Assembly (NCBI GenBank): GCA_022008415.1
Contig: JAIRBC010000007.1
Span: forward strand, 115,102 to 179,101
Source: Cerina litoralis
GTDB taxonomy: Bacteria; Bacteroidota; Bacteroidia; Flavobacteriales; Flavobacteriaceae
Direction of reading: 5' to 3'
Length of the DNA stretch: 64,000 nucleotides
A program made the translations under genes and the position numbers. Each line of letters begins with the position of its first letter. Within the stretch, counting starts at the first letter, position 1. A model generated the notes under the pieces. It saw only the letters and a list, made by a program, of their open reading frames with translations. It was not told the origin of the DNA and searched no databases. Below are positions 52,755-61,608 of this stretch, piece after piece.

Positions 52755-54125
52755 ATTGGCAAAGATATTCCCCAAAAGTTCGTCGTTCGATACTTGGCCG
52801 GTGATAAGCCCGAGCTGATAAAGTGCCTCCTTAAGGTCAATGGCCAAGAGATCGCTCGGTATGTCTTGGTCCATCCCAATTTGTACCTTTTCTATTTCTT
52901 CCTGAGCCTTGATCAACGCGTCGTAATGCCGTGTGTTCGTAACAATGGTCTCGTTGTTCCTTAGGGCGCCGGTGTTAACAAATTCGAGCAGTTTGCTTTG
53001 GAGCGTATCGATACCTTCTCTGGTTTTGGCCGAAAGTGGCAATAATTTAGAGATTTGGGACTTGAGGTTTGAGATTTCCTTTTCTGAAAGGTTATCGACC
53101 TTATTGGCAACGATAATGAGATTTTTCTGCGGGTATTTATTTTTGATGGTCTCAATTTCAATCTTAAATGTTGAACCTTGAACTTTAAACTTTTCTGCAT
53201 CAAAAAGGTAAATAACTATCTGTGCCTTTTCAATCTTTTCAAAAGTTTTTTTAATTCCCAATCCTTCCACAACATCGACGGTCTCCCGAATACCGGCGGT
53301 GTCTATAAACCGAAATCCTATTCCCCCGATAGAAATCTCGTCCTCTATGGTGTCCCTAGTGGTCCCTGCAATGTCGCTTACTATAGCTCGATCTTCATTG
53401 AGCAATGCGTTTAATAGGGTCGATTTGCCCACATTGGGCTCGCCTACGATGGCGACAGGAATCCCATTTTTGATGACGTTGCCCACGGCAAAGGAATCGA
53501 TCAATTTTTTCAGGACCTCGCGGATTCGCTTCAGGAGGGCATTAAATTGGGTGCGGTCGGCAAACTCCACATCTTCTTCGGCGAAATCGAGTTCTAATTC
53601 TATCAACGAAGCAAAATTGAGTAGTTCTTCCCTCAGATTCCTAATTTCCGTGCTAAATCCGCCCCGCATCTGCTGCATGGCAATCTGGTGGCTGGCCTCA
53701 TTTTCGCTTGCAATGAGGTCGGCCACTGCTTCGGCCTGGCTCAAATCTAATTTGCCGTTCAAAAAGGCACGAAGGGTAAATTCTCCCGCTTCTGCCATTC
53801 TACATCCGTTCCGCAAAAATAATTGGATAATCTGTTGCTGAATATAGGCGGATCCATGGCACGAAATCTCTACCACGTCTTCCCCGGTATACGAGTTTGG
53901 CCCTTTAAAAATAGACGTCAGCACTTGATCCAAAATTCGTTCCGCGTCAATAATATGTCCCAAGTGGATGGTGTGGCTCTTTTGATCCAACAAATTTTTT
54001 CCACGGACCGATTTAAAGAAAGGAGCGACAAGCGAAATAGCCCCTTTGCCGGAAATACGGATCACTGCAATGGCCCCGGCCCCGGAAGGACTGGCAAGGG
54101 CTATGATGTTATCTTGGTGCGTCAT
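52737..54125 (-). CDS. mnmE: tRNA modification GTPase MnmE (TrmE/ThdF)
   Basis: 462 residues from ATG 54125 (THQDNIIALASPSGAGAIAVIR); the upstream extension to 54167 is not homologous. N-terminal folate-binding domain, helical domain, and an inserted Ras-like G domain: G1 GEPNVGKSTLL, G2 GTTRDT, G3 DTAG, G4 NKVD. It ends in FCIGK with the catalytic Cys. With MnmG it makes the cmnm5 group on wobble uridine. Its last codons were re-supplied by the element, and the protein is intact. Confidence 0.96.
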   Translation of the reverse strand: MTHQDNIIALASPSGAGAIAVIRISGKGAISLVAPFFKSVRGKNLLDQKSHTIHLGHIIDAERILDQVLTSIFKGPNSYTGEDVVEISCHGSAYIQQQIIQLFLRNGCRMAEAGEFTLRAFLNGKLDLSQAEAVADLIASENEASHQIAMQQMRGGFSTEIRNLREELLNFASLIELELDFAEEDVEFADRTQFNALLKRIREVLKKLIDSFAVGNVIKNGIPVAIVGEPNVGKSTLLNALLNEDRAIVSDIAGTTRDTIEDEISIGGIGFRFIDTAGIRETVDVVEGLGIKKTFEKIEKAQIVIYLFDAEKFKVQGSTFKIEIETIKNKYPQKNLIIVANKVDNLSEKEISNLKSQISKLLPLSAKTREGIDTLQSKLLEFVNTGALRNNETIVTNTRHYDALIKAQEEIEKVQIGMDQDIPSDLLAIDLKEALYQLGLITGQVSNDELLGNIFANFCIGK

Positions 54126-54366
54126 GGCACAAATGTACAAATTACTTGAGTTGATAAAAGACCACAAGTTTTTTGGAAATGGACTGGCCTAGGGCAGGAT
54201 GCCCTGAGGGTGGAGAGGTAGCATTTGTAAGACTTTCCGATTCCATAATGAACTTTAGGGTGCAATACACCTAATCACTCAATAATCGGTAACTTAATAA
54301 CTCCAATTAGTGTAACATTTTCACCGATTGTTCGTCTTATATTTAAAACCATAAAACACCAAAAAG

Positions 54367-54729
54367 ATGGAAGTCATCAATCAATCCGAAAAAGTAATCG
54401 ATAGACAATTATTAACGCTGACCCATTTATCCCAACTGCTAAATTATGTCACTGGATGCGGTGGACTGATCGTGCCATTGATCCTTTGGCTGGCCCAAAA
54501 AGATCGGGTAGAGGGAATGGACGTTCACGGTAAGGCGATCGTCAATTTTCAATTGAGCTTGTTGGTCTATACCCTGATCAGTATTCCTGCCATACTCTTG
54601 TTAGGCTTGGGAATCCTTGCCCTGATAGGTATTGGGATTATCGGCTTTGTGCTGCCCATTGTGAATGCCATCCGGTCCGGTAATGGGGAGGAGCCCAGCT
54701 ATTTCCTAACGATTAGGTTTATCCCATAA
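54367..54729 (+). CDS. DUF4870 membrane protein
   Basis: 120 residues with three hydrophobic segments. TLTHLSQLLNYVTGCGGLIVPLILWLAQKD and HGKAIVNFQLSLLVYTLIS match the DUF4870 (Tic20-like) family of small membrane proteins. Function unknown; conserved widely. Single gene, transcribed towards dnaN, with two hairpins after its stop. Confidence 0.85.
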   Translation: MEVINQSEKVIDRQLLTLTHLSQLLNYVTGCGGLIVPLILWLAQKDRVEGMDVHGKAIVNFQLSLLVYTLISIPAILLLGLGILALIGIGIIGFVLPIVNAIRSGNGEEPSYFLTIRFIP

Positions 54730-54746
54730 CTAGAGCCAAGAGCCAA

Positions 54747-54778
54747 CCCCGAAGATTCGGGGAAGACAAAAAAGTCTT
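54747..54778. terminator. Hairpins between DUF4870 and dnaN
   Basis: CCCCGAA-GA-TTCGGGG (54747-54762) is a perfect seven-pair stem, followed at once by AAGAC-aaaaaa-GTCTT. Placed between convergent genes it may end both, though a clear T-run is missing. Confidence 0.45.
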
Positions 54779-54824
54779 ATGTCCCTGTCACTTAGTGATA
54801 GCGGTCTTATGTCTCTTGCGGAGC

Positions 54825-55943
54825 TTACCCGTTCAACATCACTGGCATCACCAACATGGTCACTTTCTCCCCTTCGTCCAGGCCATCGGTAGGGGTAAGG
54901 ATGCCGGCCCTGTTGGGCAAGCTCATTTCCAAAGAAATATCGTCCGAATCCAAATTGTTCAACATCTCGGTCAGAAAACGGGAGTTGAACCCGATCTGCA
55001 TATCGTCCCCATTGTAGGAACAGGTTAGGCGTTCTTCGGCCTTGTTGCTATAATCTATATCTTCTGCGGATATATTCAATTCTACACCTGCAATTTTCAA
55101 TCGCACCTGATGGGTAGATTTATTGGAGAAAATTGAAACCCTTCGCACTGAACTCAAAAACTGATTTCTGGAAATCGTCAATTTGTTGGGGTTCTCCTTT
55201 GGGATTACGGCTTCGTAGTTGGGGTATTTCCCATCGATCAATCGACAAATAAGTTCGGTGTTGTCAAAAGTGAACCTGGCATTACTTTCGTTGTATTCAA
55301 TAGTAACATCACTTTCGCTTCCTGTGAGGATTCCTTTTAATAGGGTCAACGGTTTTTTAGGCATGATGAATTCGGCAACCTGAGAGGCGGAAACATCGGA
55401 ACGTTGATATTTTACCAATTTGTGGGCATCCGTAGCCACAAAAGTGAGCCCTTCCGGGGAAAACTGAAAAAATACCCCGCTCATTACCGGCCTCAGATCG
55501 TCATTACCCGCTGCAAAAATGGTTTTGTTTATGGCCGTGGCCAAAATATCGCCGATAAGGGTAGTGGAACTGGGATCGGCAATTTCCACAGCCTTTGGAA
55601 ATTCGGCAGCGTCGGCATAAGCCAACGCATATTTACCGTGGTCGGAACTTATTTCTACCGTATTATTGTTTTCTACCACAAAGGCCAACGGTTGCTCTGG
55701 AAAGGTCTTAAGGGTTTCCAAAAGCAATCTTGCCGGAACGGCTATGATGCCATCGCTGTCAGAATCCACATCTATAACGGTACTCACGGTGGTTTCAAGA
55801 TCCGAGGCGGAAACCGTCAATTTTCCCTTCTTAAGATTCAACAGGAAATTATCTAAAATTGGCAAAGTATTGCTGTTATTGATGACCCCACCCAATACCT
55901 GTAGCTGCTTTAATAGATAGGTGCTCGATACTATAAATTTCAC
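54825..55943 (-). CDS. dnaN: DNA polymerase III beta clamp
   Basis: 372 residues, a standard beta clamp of three similar domains. Signature blocks are MKFIVSSTYLLKQLQVLGGVINNSNTLPILDNFLL at the start, GVFFQFSPEGLTFVATDAHKLVKYQ in the middle and NLDSDDISLEMSLPNRAGILTP with a C-terminal MLVMPVMLNG that forms the peptide-binding end. It is not next to dnaA, as is common in Bacteroidota. Upstream 312 bases are non-coding. Confidence 0.96.
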   Translation of the reverse strand: MKFIVSSTYLLKQLQVLGGVINNSNTLPILDNFLLNLKKGKLTVSASDLETTVSTVIDVDSDSDGIIAVPARLLLETLKTFPEQPLAFVVENNNTVEISSDHGKYALAYADAAEFPKAVEIADPSSTTLIGDILATAINKTIFAAGNDDLRPVMSGVFFQFSPEGLTFVATDAHKLVKYQRSDVSASQVAEFIMPKKPLTLLKGILTGSESDVTIEYNESNARFTFDNTELICRLIDGKYPNYEAVIPKENPNKLTISRNQFLSSVRRVSIFSNKSTHQVRLKIAGVELNISAEDIDYSNKAEERLTCSYNGDDMQIGFNSRFLTEMLNNLDSDDISLEMSLPNRAGILTPTDGLDEGEKVTMLVMPVMLNG

Positions 55944-56255
55944 ACGTTTAAATTTTAGTAATTCATTAGTAATAAATTAATCATAAAATTGAGAACGTGT
56001 GTAACCACTTCGTTCTCTCATTAAAAATTTTATACATTATATTTAGGGAAAAAATGTATTAAATTTATTAATGCTCGTTTCATTGATCGTATTTTATTTT
56101 CAAATTATCCAGTTAACTGAAGGGTTGCACATAACAAAACTATTTCTAGCCAATGATTCTTTAAATTGTTGCGAAATAACCCCAATCTTCTTCAAAAACC
56201 CTGAGAAACAAAGATATTTTAAATGTCCTTTTTAAGGAAACAAACTTATTAACAC
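55944..56255. other. 312-base AT-rich upstream region of dnaN
   Basis: Between gldG and dnaN. It contains one promoter-like site (56135-56165) and a weak hairpin near 56226-56238. No small gene or origin-like repeats were seen. Confidence 0.45.
56135..56165 (-). promoter_or_regulatory. Possible dnaN promoter
   Basis: Minus strand TTTA (56165-56162), 19 bases, TAGTTTTG (56142-56135): one mismatch from the Bacteroidota consensus. It implies a leader of about 185 bases. Confidence 0.35.
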
Positions 56256-57929
56256 TTAGGATCCGTATTTTCGTTTCCTAAGGTAGGCGTAAAAAACACC
56301 TACAATGATGCTTAAAACCACTGGCAGGCCTATGTTAATCAGTTGCCATTTAAATTTTTGTTGCATTACTTTTTCTTGATTTAAAAAAGGAATCGATACT
56401 TTTTTGTTGCGAATGTTTATAAGTCCGGTATCGTCCAACAGGTAATTAATGCTATTCACTAGAAATTCCTTGTTGCCGTAAAAATTATTAGTCCACTTAT
56501 CATAGCCAAGTTCCAAAGGACGGCCATTTCTCACTTGGTTCTTTATAATGTCACCATCGGCAACGACCAACATTTTGTTGTCCGGCCCTTGATCTAAAGG
56601 ATTTTTAAGGTCAATCGGCTTTACCCTATTTTTAAAGGCGGATTGAAATTTACCCTCTATCAATACCGCAAGGGGTTGGTTGCCATGGTTATAGGTTTCT
56701 TTGTTTGGTGAGGTCTTGATCAGGTCCAAGCTTATTTCTTTTGGGGTTCCTTCAACCTTGGAAAGAGGGGAAGACCAGTAAAGAATAGTCTTTTTGTTGG
56801 CATTGGCCAAGGTATCTATATTATTTGCAAACTGGAACCGCACCGCCTGCAAGTTGGTATTGATGGGGTGGTTGTTCCTGGAAAACACCATAGGACTGTA
56901 ATACCACGGAACGGGTTGGTATTGGGTATTGCTGTCCTCCCCGTTGGCTAGCACGATCTGTGTAAAATATAGATCGTTAATGAGCACAGGATTGATACGT
57001 ACCCCATAATTAAACAAAAAATCGTTTAGGTTAAGGTCCCTCGGGAAAGCAAGGGTGCTGCCCTTTTCGTTAAATAGACTGTCGAGCTCTATAGCGACTT
57101 GATCTATTAAAAACACGCTTTTTCCTCCGTGAACAATAAATTGGTCCAGCACATATTTTTGGGGATCGGTGAACCGTTGGGTGGGCTTGGCTATCAGGGC
57201 AAGATCATACCCTTCGAGTTGGTCCAAGGTCTTCTGCGGATTGGTGGCGACCGAATCCAGGGTAATGGCCCCAATGTTGTAATAGTCCTTTATGGTGGTC
57301 AGAAAGTCCGCAATATGGAGGTCGTCCAATTCCCCGTTCCCCTTGATTACGGCCACCTTTTTCTTATTCTTAAGCCCCAATTTCGTGAAGGCATCTGCAA
57401 AGGCATATTCCAAATGTTGTACCGAGTTATTGACGCGTTGTTCCGAGGATGCGCCCAATTTATTTTTTAATAGGGCTACCTTCATGGTTTTGTTGTCATA
57501 ATTGACCATGGCCCATGGGAACAGGATCTCTTGGGACCTCTTACCGTTATCTTCTACTGTAATGCTTGCGGGCTTTAGCCCAAGTCCTTGGAGTTCTGTG
57601 ATAGTGGCCTCGGTTTCTTGTCCTTCGTCCAAAGGGTTTACGAAGCTAAATTTTATCTCTTTGTTTTCAGCGGCAAACGCTTCAAGCAACTGTTTGGTCT
57701 CCTCTTTGAGACGCGCGAATTCAGGGGGAAGTCCGTCTTTCATCAACACGTCTACGATGACGGGGGAACTAAAATCCCGCACCGAATTGATGGCCGGTTG
57801 CGACAGGGTATATCTGTGATCCTCGGTAAGGTCAAAGCGTGTGTTAAAATAATGACCTATAACTACAAGTGCGACCAAACCGATGAATGCCTTGGCAATG
57901 GACAAGATATGGTTTTTCTTCGATGCCAT
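56256..57929 (-). CDS. gldG: Gliding-associated ABC transporter component GldG
   Basis: 557 residues. One N-terminal helix (AKAFIGLVALVVIGHYFNTRFDLT), a long periplasmic region with the ABC_transp_aux domain (RYTLSQPAINSVRDFSSPVIVDVLMKDGLPPEFARL, KKVAVIKGNGELDDLHIADFLTT) and a C-terminal helix (INIGLPVVLSIIVGVFYAYL). It forms with GldF and the ATPase GldA (not in this window) a transporter required for gliding and for the type IX secretion machinery in Flavobacterium. Start overlaps the gldF stop by one base (TAATG). Confidence 0.93.
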   Translation of the reverse strand: MASKKNHILSIAKAFIGLVALVVIGHYFNTRFDLTEDHRYTLSQPAINSVRDFSSPVIVDVLMKDGLPPEFARLKEETKQLLEAFAAENKEIKFSFVNPLDEGQETEATITELQGLGLKPASITVEDNGKRSQEILFPWAMVNYDNKTMKVALLKNKLGASSEQRVNNSVQHLEYAFADAFTKLGLKNKKKVAVIKGNGELDDLHIADFLTTIKDYYNIGAITLDSVATNPQKTLDQLEGYDLALIAKPTQRFTDPQKYVLDQFIVHGGKSVFLIDQVAIELDSLFNEKGSTLAFPRDLNLNDFLFNYGVRINPVLINDLYFTQIVLANGEDSNTQYQPVPWYYSPMVFSRNNHPINTNLQAVRFQFANNIDTLANANKKTILYWSSPLSKVEGTPKEISLDLIKTSPNKETYNHGNQPLAVLIEGKFQSAFKNRVKPIDLKNPLDQGPDNKMLVVADGDIIKNQVRNGRPLELGYDKWTNNFYGNKEFLVNSINYLLDDTGLINIRNKKVSIPFLNQEKVMQQKFKWQLINIGLPVVLSIIVGVFYAYLRKRKYGS

Positions 57930-58660
57930 TATCTATTCAATTTTTGGAGTTGTAAAACCGTAAGGTAGAGGAAAAACAGGGTCAACGCAATGAAATACAC
58001 TAGGTCCTTGGTATCTATGACGCCCCTTGCAATACTTTCGTAATGGGCTTTCATTCCCCAATTTTGGATAAGTAGTGAAAAATCCCCATTAGAAAATAGC
58101 GTAGATATACCTTCAAAGCCATAATAGAGGACAAAGCATACGATCAAGGCAAACAAAAAGGCCACGATCTGGTTTTCGGTTAGTGTGGAGCAAAAAAGTC
58201 CGATAGCAGTGTACGAAACAATGAGGAACATCACCCCAAAGTAAGATCCCAAAACCACACCCATATCTATATTATCTACCGTTGTGCCCAGTCGCGAAAC
58301 GCAGTAGACATACAGCAAGGTGGGAATCAAGGCCAGAATGGCCAAGGTAACCGTGCCCAGAAATTTTCCGATTACCGTTTGCCATAAGCTTATCGGCTTT
58401 ATAAATAGAAGTTCCAGGGTTCCTAATTTGCGTTCTTCAGAAAAACTTTTCATCGTAATTGCCGGGATTAGGAAAAGGAATACCCAGGGTGTCAATAGAA
58501 AGAAGTGGTCCAGGTTGGCGAAACCGGCATCAAAAATATTAAAGGGTCCCTTAAAGACCCATAAAAACAGACCGTTCAAGGTTAGAAAGAGCCCGATTAC
58601 CAGATACCCAATGGGCGAGGTGAAAAAAGACTGGACTTCCCTTTTAAAGATTGCTAACAT
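57929..58660 (-). CDS. gldF: Gliding-associated ABC transporter permease GldF
   Basis: 243 residues, six hydrophobic helices. MLAIFKREVQSFFTSPIGYLVIGLFLTLNGLFLW and FLLTPWVFLFLIPAITMKSFSEERKLGTLELLF are typical of GldF and ABC-2 permeases. The overlap with gldG supports stoichiometric synthesis. Confidence 0.94.
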   Translation of the reverse strand: MLAIFKREVQSFFTSPIGYLVIGLFLTLNGLFLWVFKGPFNIFDAGFANLDHFFLLTPWVFLFLIPAITMKSFSEERKLGTLELLFIKPISLWQTVIGKFLGTVTLAILALIPTLLYVYCVSRLGTTVDNIDMGVVLGSYFGVMFLIVSYTAIGLFCSTLTENQIVAFLFALIVCFVLYYGFEGISTLFSNGDFSLLIQNWGMKAHYESIARGVIDTKDLVYFIALTLFFLYLTVLQLQKLNR

Positions 58661-58774
58661 GTTTTTTGTTCTGTTTGTTGTTTATAGTTGGGGTTGGTTT
58701 TTTGCAGATCTAGTCTTTCTGGAGGTACAAATTTAAGGTTTCAAGTTCATTTCAATTTTAAGTTATCACCTCTC

Positions 58775-59605
58775 CTATTCAAACTCCACAACAATGGTAT
58801 CCCTATAATCCAACCCCAACAGGGTAGAGGCGCCTCCAACGGTATTGAGGTCGCTCTTATAGATGGCAAGCTCTACATAGCCTGCCGAATTAAAAAGGGC
58901 CAACAGGTCCCCAGGGCCTTTGCGCTGGTTTTTGTCAAGGTCAAAATTGATGATATCACTGTATTGATTATGGATTTCCCTAATTTTTTTATTTCGTGCG
59001 TTCAAGGTGAAGTTTCTGGCCTTTCTTTGGGTCTCGAACATTTTTTTCTGGATATTGGTGACCACATTTCCGTAGTTGTCAATATAAATAACGCTGCCTA
59101 TGATAGAGTTGCCATTGTCCGATATTCTAGGAGCGAATTCCTTTAGGTCTGACAGTTGGTCAAAGGGTCGGCCAATTACTTCCAAAGTACCTCCCCTAGC
59201 TATATGGCAGGCCACTTGTACAAAAACATCCAAAACAGGGAATGAACTTTTTACTGGATTCGGGATTTGGATTTCGACAATTTTGTCGGGGACGATCTCT
59301 GAGGTTATGAGTCCGATGACCCCATTATTGGCCGCAATAAAATAATGATTATCCAAAAGAACGGCAATATGTTGGTTTTCAGGGGTAGGATCAGAATCCA
59401 CCCCAACCACATGAATGGTTCCTTCGGGAAAAGTTTTATAGGAATTTTTAAGGATATAGGCACATTCCTGAATATTGAAAGGACTTATGGAATGGGAGAT
59501 ATCAACAATCTTGGCATCTTCCAATTCCCGATAGATAGTTCCCTTTATAGTGCCAACAAAATGATCCTTATGCCCAAAATCAGTGGTTAACGTAATGATT
59601 GCCAT
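58775..59605 (-). CDS. SAM hydroxide adenosyltransferase (DUF62/SAM hydrolase)
   Basis: 276 residues of the fluorinase-like fold. The N-terminal domain starts MAIITLTTDFGHKDHFVGTIKG and has ISHSISPFNIQECAYILKN and HVVGVDSDP; the C-terminal domain has IIGSVIYIDNYGNVVTNIQ. It hydrolyses S-adenosylmethionine to adenosine and methionine. Next to phoH in a divergent pair, an arrangement common in Flavobacteriia. Confidence 0.92.
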   Translation of the reverse strand: MAIITLTTDFGHKDHFVGTIKGTIYRELEDAKIVDISHSISPFNIQECAYILKNSYKTFPEGTIHVVGVDSDPTPENQHIAVLLDNHYFIAANNGVIGLITSEIVPDKIVEIQIPNPVKSSFPVLDVFVQVACHIARGGTLEVIGRPFDQLSDLKEFAPRISDNGNSIIGSVIYIDNYGNVVTNIQKKMFETQRKARNFTLNARNKKIREIHNQYSDIINFDLDKNQRKGPGDLLALFNSAGYVELAIYKSDLNTVGGASTLLGLDYRDTIVVEFE

Positions 59606-59946
59606 ACAGCACTGTTGATATATTTTTATTGAACTAGTTTAAACTTTTAGAATTCGTATAAGAATTAGGCATTTTGTGCTCAATTGAAGCCTTTTTTACG
59701 TTATATTGCTGGGTACGCAACGGAAAAAAGACAAAAAGGAGGTGCAAAAAGGTAATTCCTGCCCGTCCGTTGGTCCGGGTTTTGGCAAATGGGAAAAGTT
59801 TGAAGCAGATCATGGAGTCAAACTGATTTTTACTTAAGTTTGTTGAACAAAATTACACAAAAAAATAGCGAACGGAAATTTATCTTTAGCACGGTGCACA
59901 CAGCAGGTAGATTTGCGGTAGAAATTAATTTTAAATCCAGGATTTA

Positions 59947-60900
59947 TTGAACGAACTAACCTTAGAACTAACGGAAATTAGCCCTGTTGAATTTTTCGGA
60001 AGGCAGAATTCAAATATCGACTTATTGAAGAAACATTTCCCTAAGTTAAAAATAGTTGCCCGTGGCAATAAGATCAAGGCGTATGGGGACGATGAACTTT
60101 TGGAGGAGTTTGACAAAAGGATCGACATGCTTACTTCCCATTTTGCGAAGTACAATAAATTGGATGAGAATGTGATCGAACGCATTCTCACCAGTACCAG
60201 CAAGGAGGATTATGCATCCTCCGAAAGTAGCGGTCGGGTGTTGTTGCATGGCGTAAACGGCAAGCTCATAAAGGCCCAGACCGTTAATCAACGAAAATTG
60301 GTCGAAGCCGCGGAGTTAAACGATATGGTCTTTGCCGTTGGTCCGGCAGGAACAGGGAAAACTTATACTGGGGTGGCGTTGGCCGTAAGGGCTTTGAAGG
60401 AGAAACAGGTAAAACGTATCCTATTGACCCGTCCCGCGGTGGAGGCCGGCGAGAACCTCGGATTTTTGCCCGGCGATCTTAAGGAAAAGCTTGATCCCTA
60501 TATGCAACCGCTCTATGATGCCCTTAGAGATATGATTCCTTCGGAACGATTGGTTCAATATTTGGAAAATGGAACCATTCAGATTGCGCCAATGGCCTTT
60601 ATGCGTGGCCGCACCTTGGACAATGCTTTTGTAATACTGGATGAAGCCCAAAATACAACCCATGCCCAAATGAAAATGTTCCTAACACGGATGGGGAAAA
60701 ATGCCAAATTTTTGATCACGGGCGATCCAGGGCAGATCGATCTACCGAGAAGGTCCATTTCTGGCCTTAAGGAAGCACTCTTGATTCTCAAGAACGTGGA
60801 AGGCATCGAAATGATCTATTTAGACGATAAGGATGTCATAAGGCACAAGTTGGTCAAAAAAGTAATCGAAGCTTACAAAACCATCGAGCATCAAAATTGA
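59947..60900 (+). CDS. PhoH-family ATPase
   Basis: 317 residues. A KH-like N-terminal region (about 1-65) precedes the P-loop core: Walker A GPAGTGKT at 132-139, RPAVEAGENLGFLPGDL, and Walker B FVILDEAQNTT near 218, then TGDPGQIDLP. PhoH proteins are linked with RNA metabolism. TTG 59947 is used because TAA closes the frame 15 bases upstream and homology starts at once. Confidence 0.93.
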   Translation: MNELTLELTEISPVEFFGRQNSNIDLLKKHFPKLKIVARGNKIKAYGDDELLEEFDKRIDMLTSHFAKYNKLDENVIERILTSTSKEDYASSESSGRVLLHGVNGKLIKAQTVNQRKLVEAAELNDMVFAVGPAGTGKTYTGVALAVRALKEKQVKRILLTRPAVEAGENLGFLPGDLKEKLDPYMQPLYDALRDMIPSERLVQYLENGTIQIAPMAFMRGRTLDNAFVILDEAQNTTHAQMKMFLTRMGKNAKFLITGDPGQIDLPRRSISGLKEALLILKNVEGIEMIYLDDKDVIRHKLVKKVIEAYKTIEHQN

Positions 60901-61005
60901 TGTTTTTAGGCCAACTGTTTAGAGAAAATCCGTCATATAGATTCAACTCGATACCGTGATACAAGGTTATTGCTGCAGGTCTATACCTTAAGTCAATTAA
61001 AGACC

Positions 61006-61608
61006 ATGGCAAATATTCATTCTACTCCCCTATACGGATTAGTGCTGGCTGGAGGTAAAAGCACCCGGATGGGGCGTGATAAAGGTATTATAAACTACCA
61101 TGGAATCCCCCAAAGGGAATATCTGTACCATTTGTTGTCGCGTGTCTGCGATGAGGTTTTTTTGAGCCTTCGATCGGATCAACTTCAGGAGTTGAAGGGA
61201 AAGTTTAAATTTATTGTGGACCAGGATCGGTACAGTGGTCCATACAATGGCTTGCTGAGTGCACATCATCAATTTCCCCAAGTGGCTTGGCTGGTACTTG
61301 CTTGCGATTTGCCACTAATGGATTTGGAGGGCCTAAAGCATTTGGTCGCCCATAGAAATCTGTCCAAAATGGCGACGGCATTTGCTTTAAAGGAAAAACC
61401 GCTGCCCGAACCTCTGGCGGCGATTTGGGAGCCAGATGGTTTGGAGCAATCGGAAATCCAATTTAACAACGGATCAAGCACCTCGCTTCGAAAATATTTG
61501 ATAAATTCGTCTGTTGAACTTGTGTTTCCAGAAAGAAAGGAAATATTGCTCAACGCAAATTCCAAGGACGAATATGCTAAGGTCCTTGCAAAATTTAAAT
61601 CCATTTGA
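61006..61608 (+). CDS. mobA: Molybdenum cofactor guanylyltransferase MobA
   Basis: 200 residues from ATG 61006. The nucleotide loop LAGGKSTRMGRDKG (about 14-27) and the segments VDQDRYSGPYNGLLSA and LACDLPLMD define MobA, which attaches GMP to molybdopterin. Its MGD product suits the NapA/Nas-like enzyme at 20480 and not the MCD enzyme at 24261. The TTG 60970 start is less likely. It overlaps the next gene by four bases (TTGA). Confidence 0.9.
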   Translation: MANIHSTPLYGLVLAGGKSTRMGRDKGIINYHGIPQREYLYHLLSRVCDEVFLSLRSDQLQELKGKFKFIVDQDRYSGPYNGLLSAHHQFPQVAWLVLACDLPLMDLEGLKHLVAHRNLSKMATAFALKEKPLPEPLAAIWEPDGLEQSEIQFNNGSSTSLRKYLINSSVELVFPERKEILLNANSKDEYAKVLAKFKSI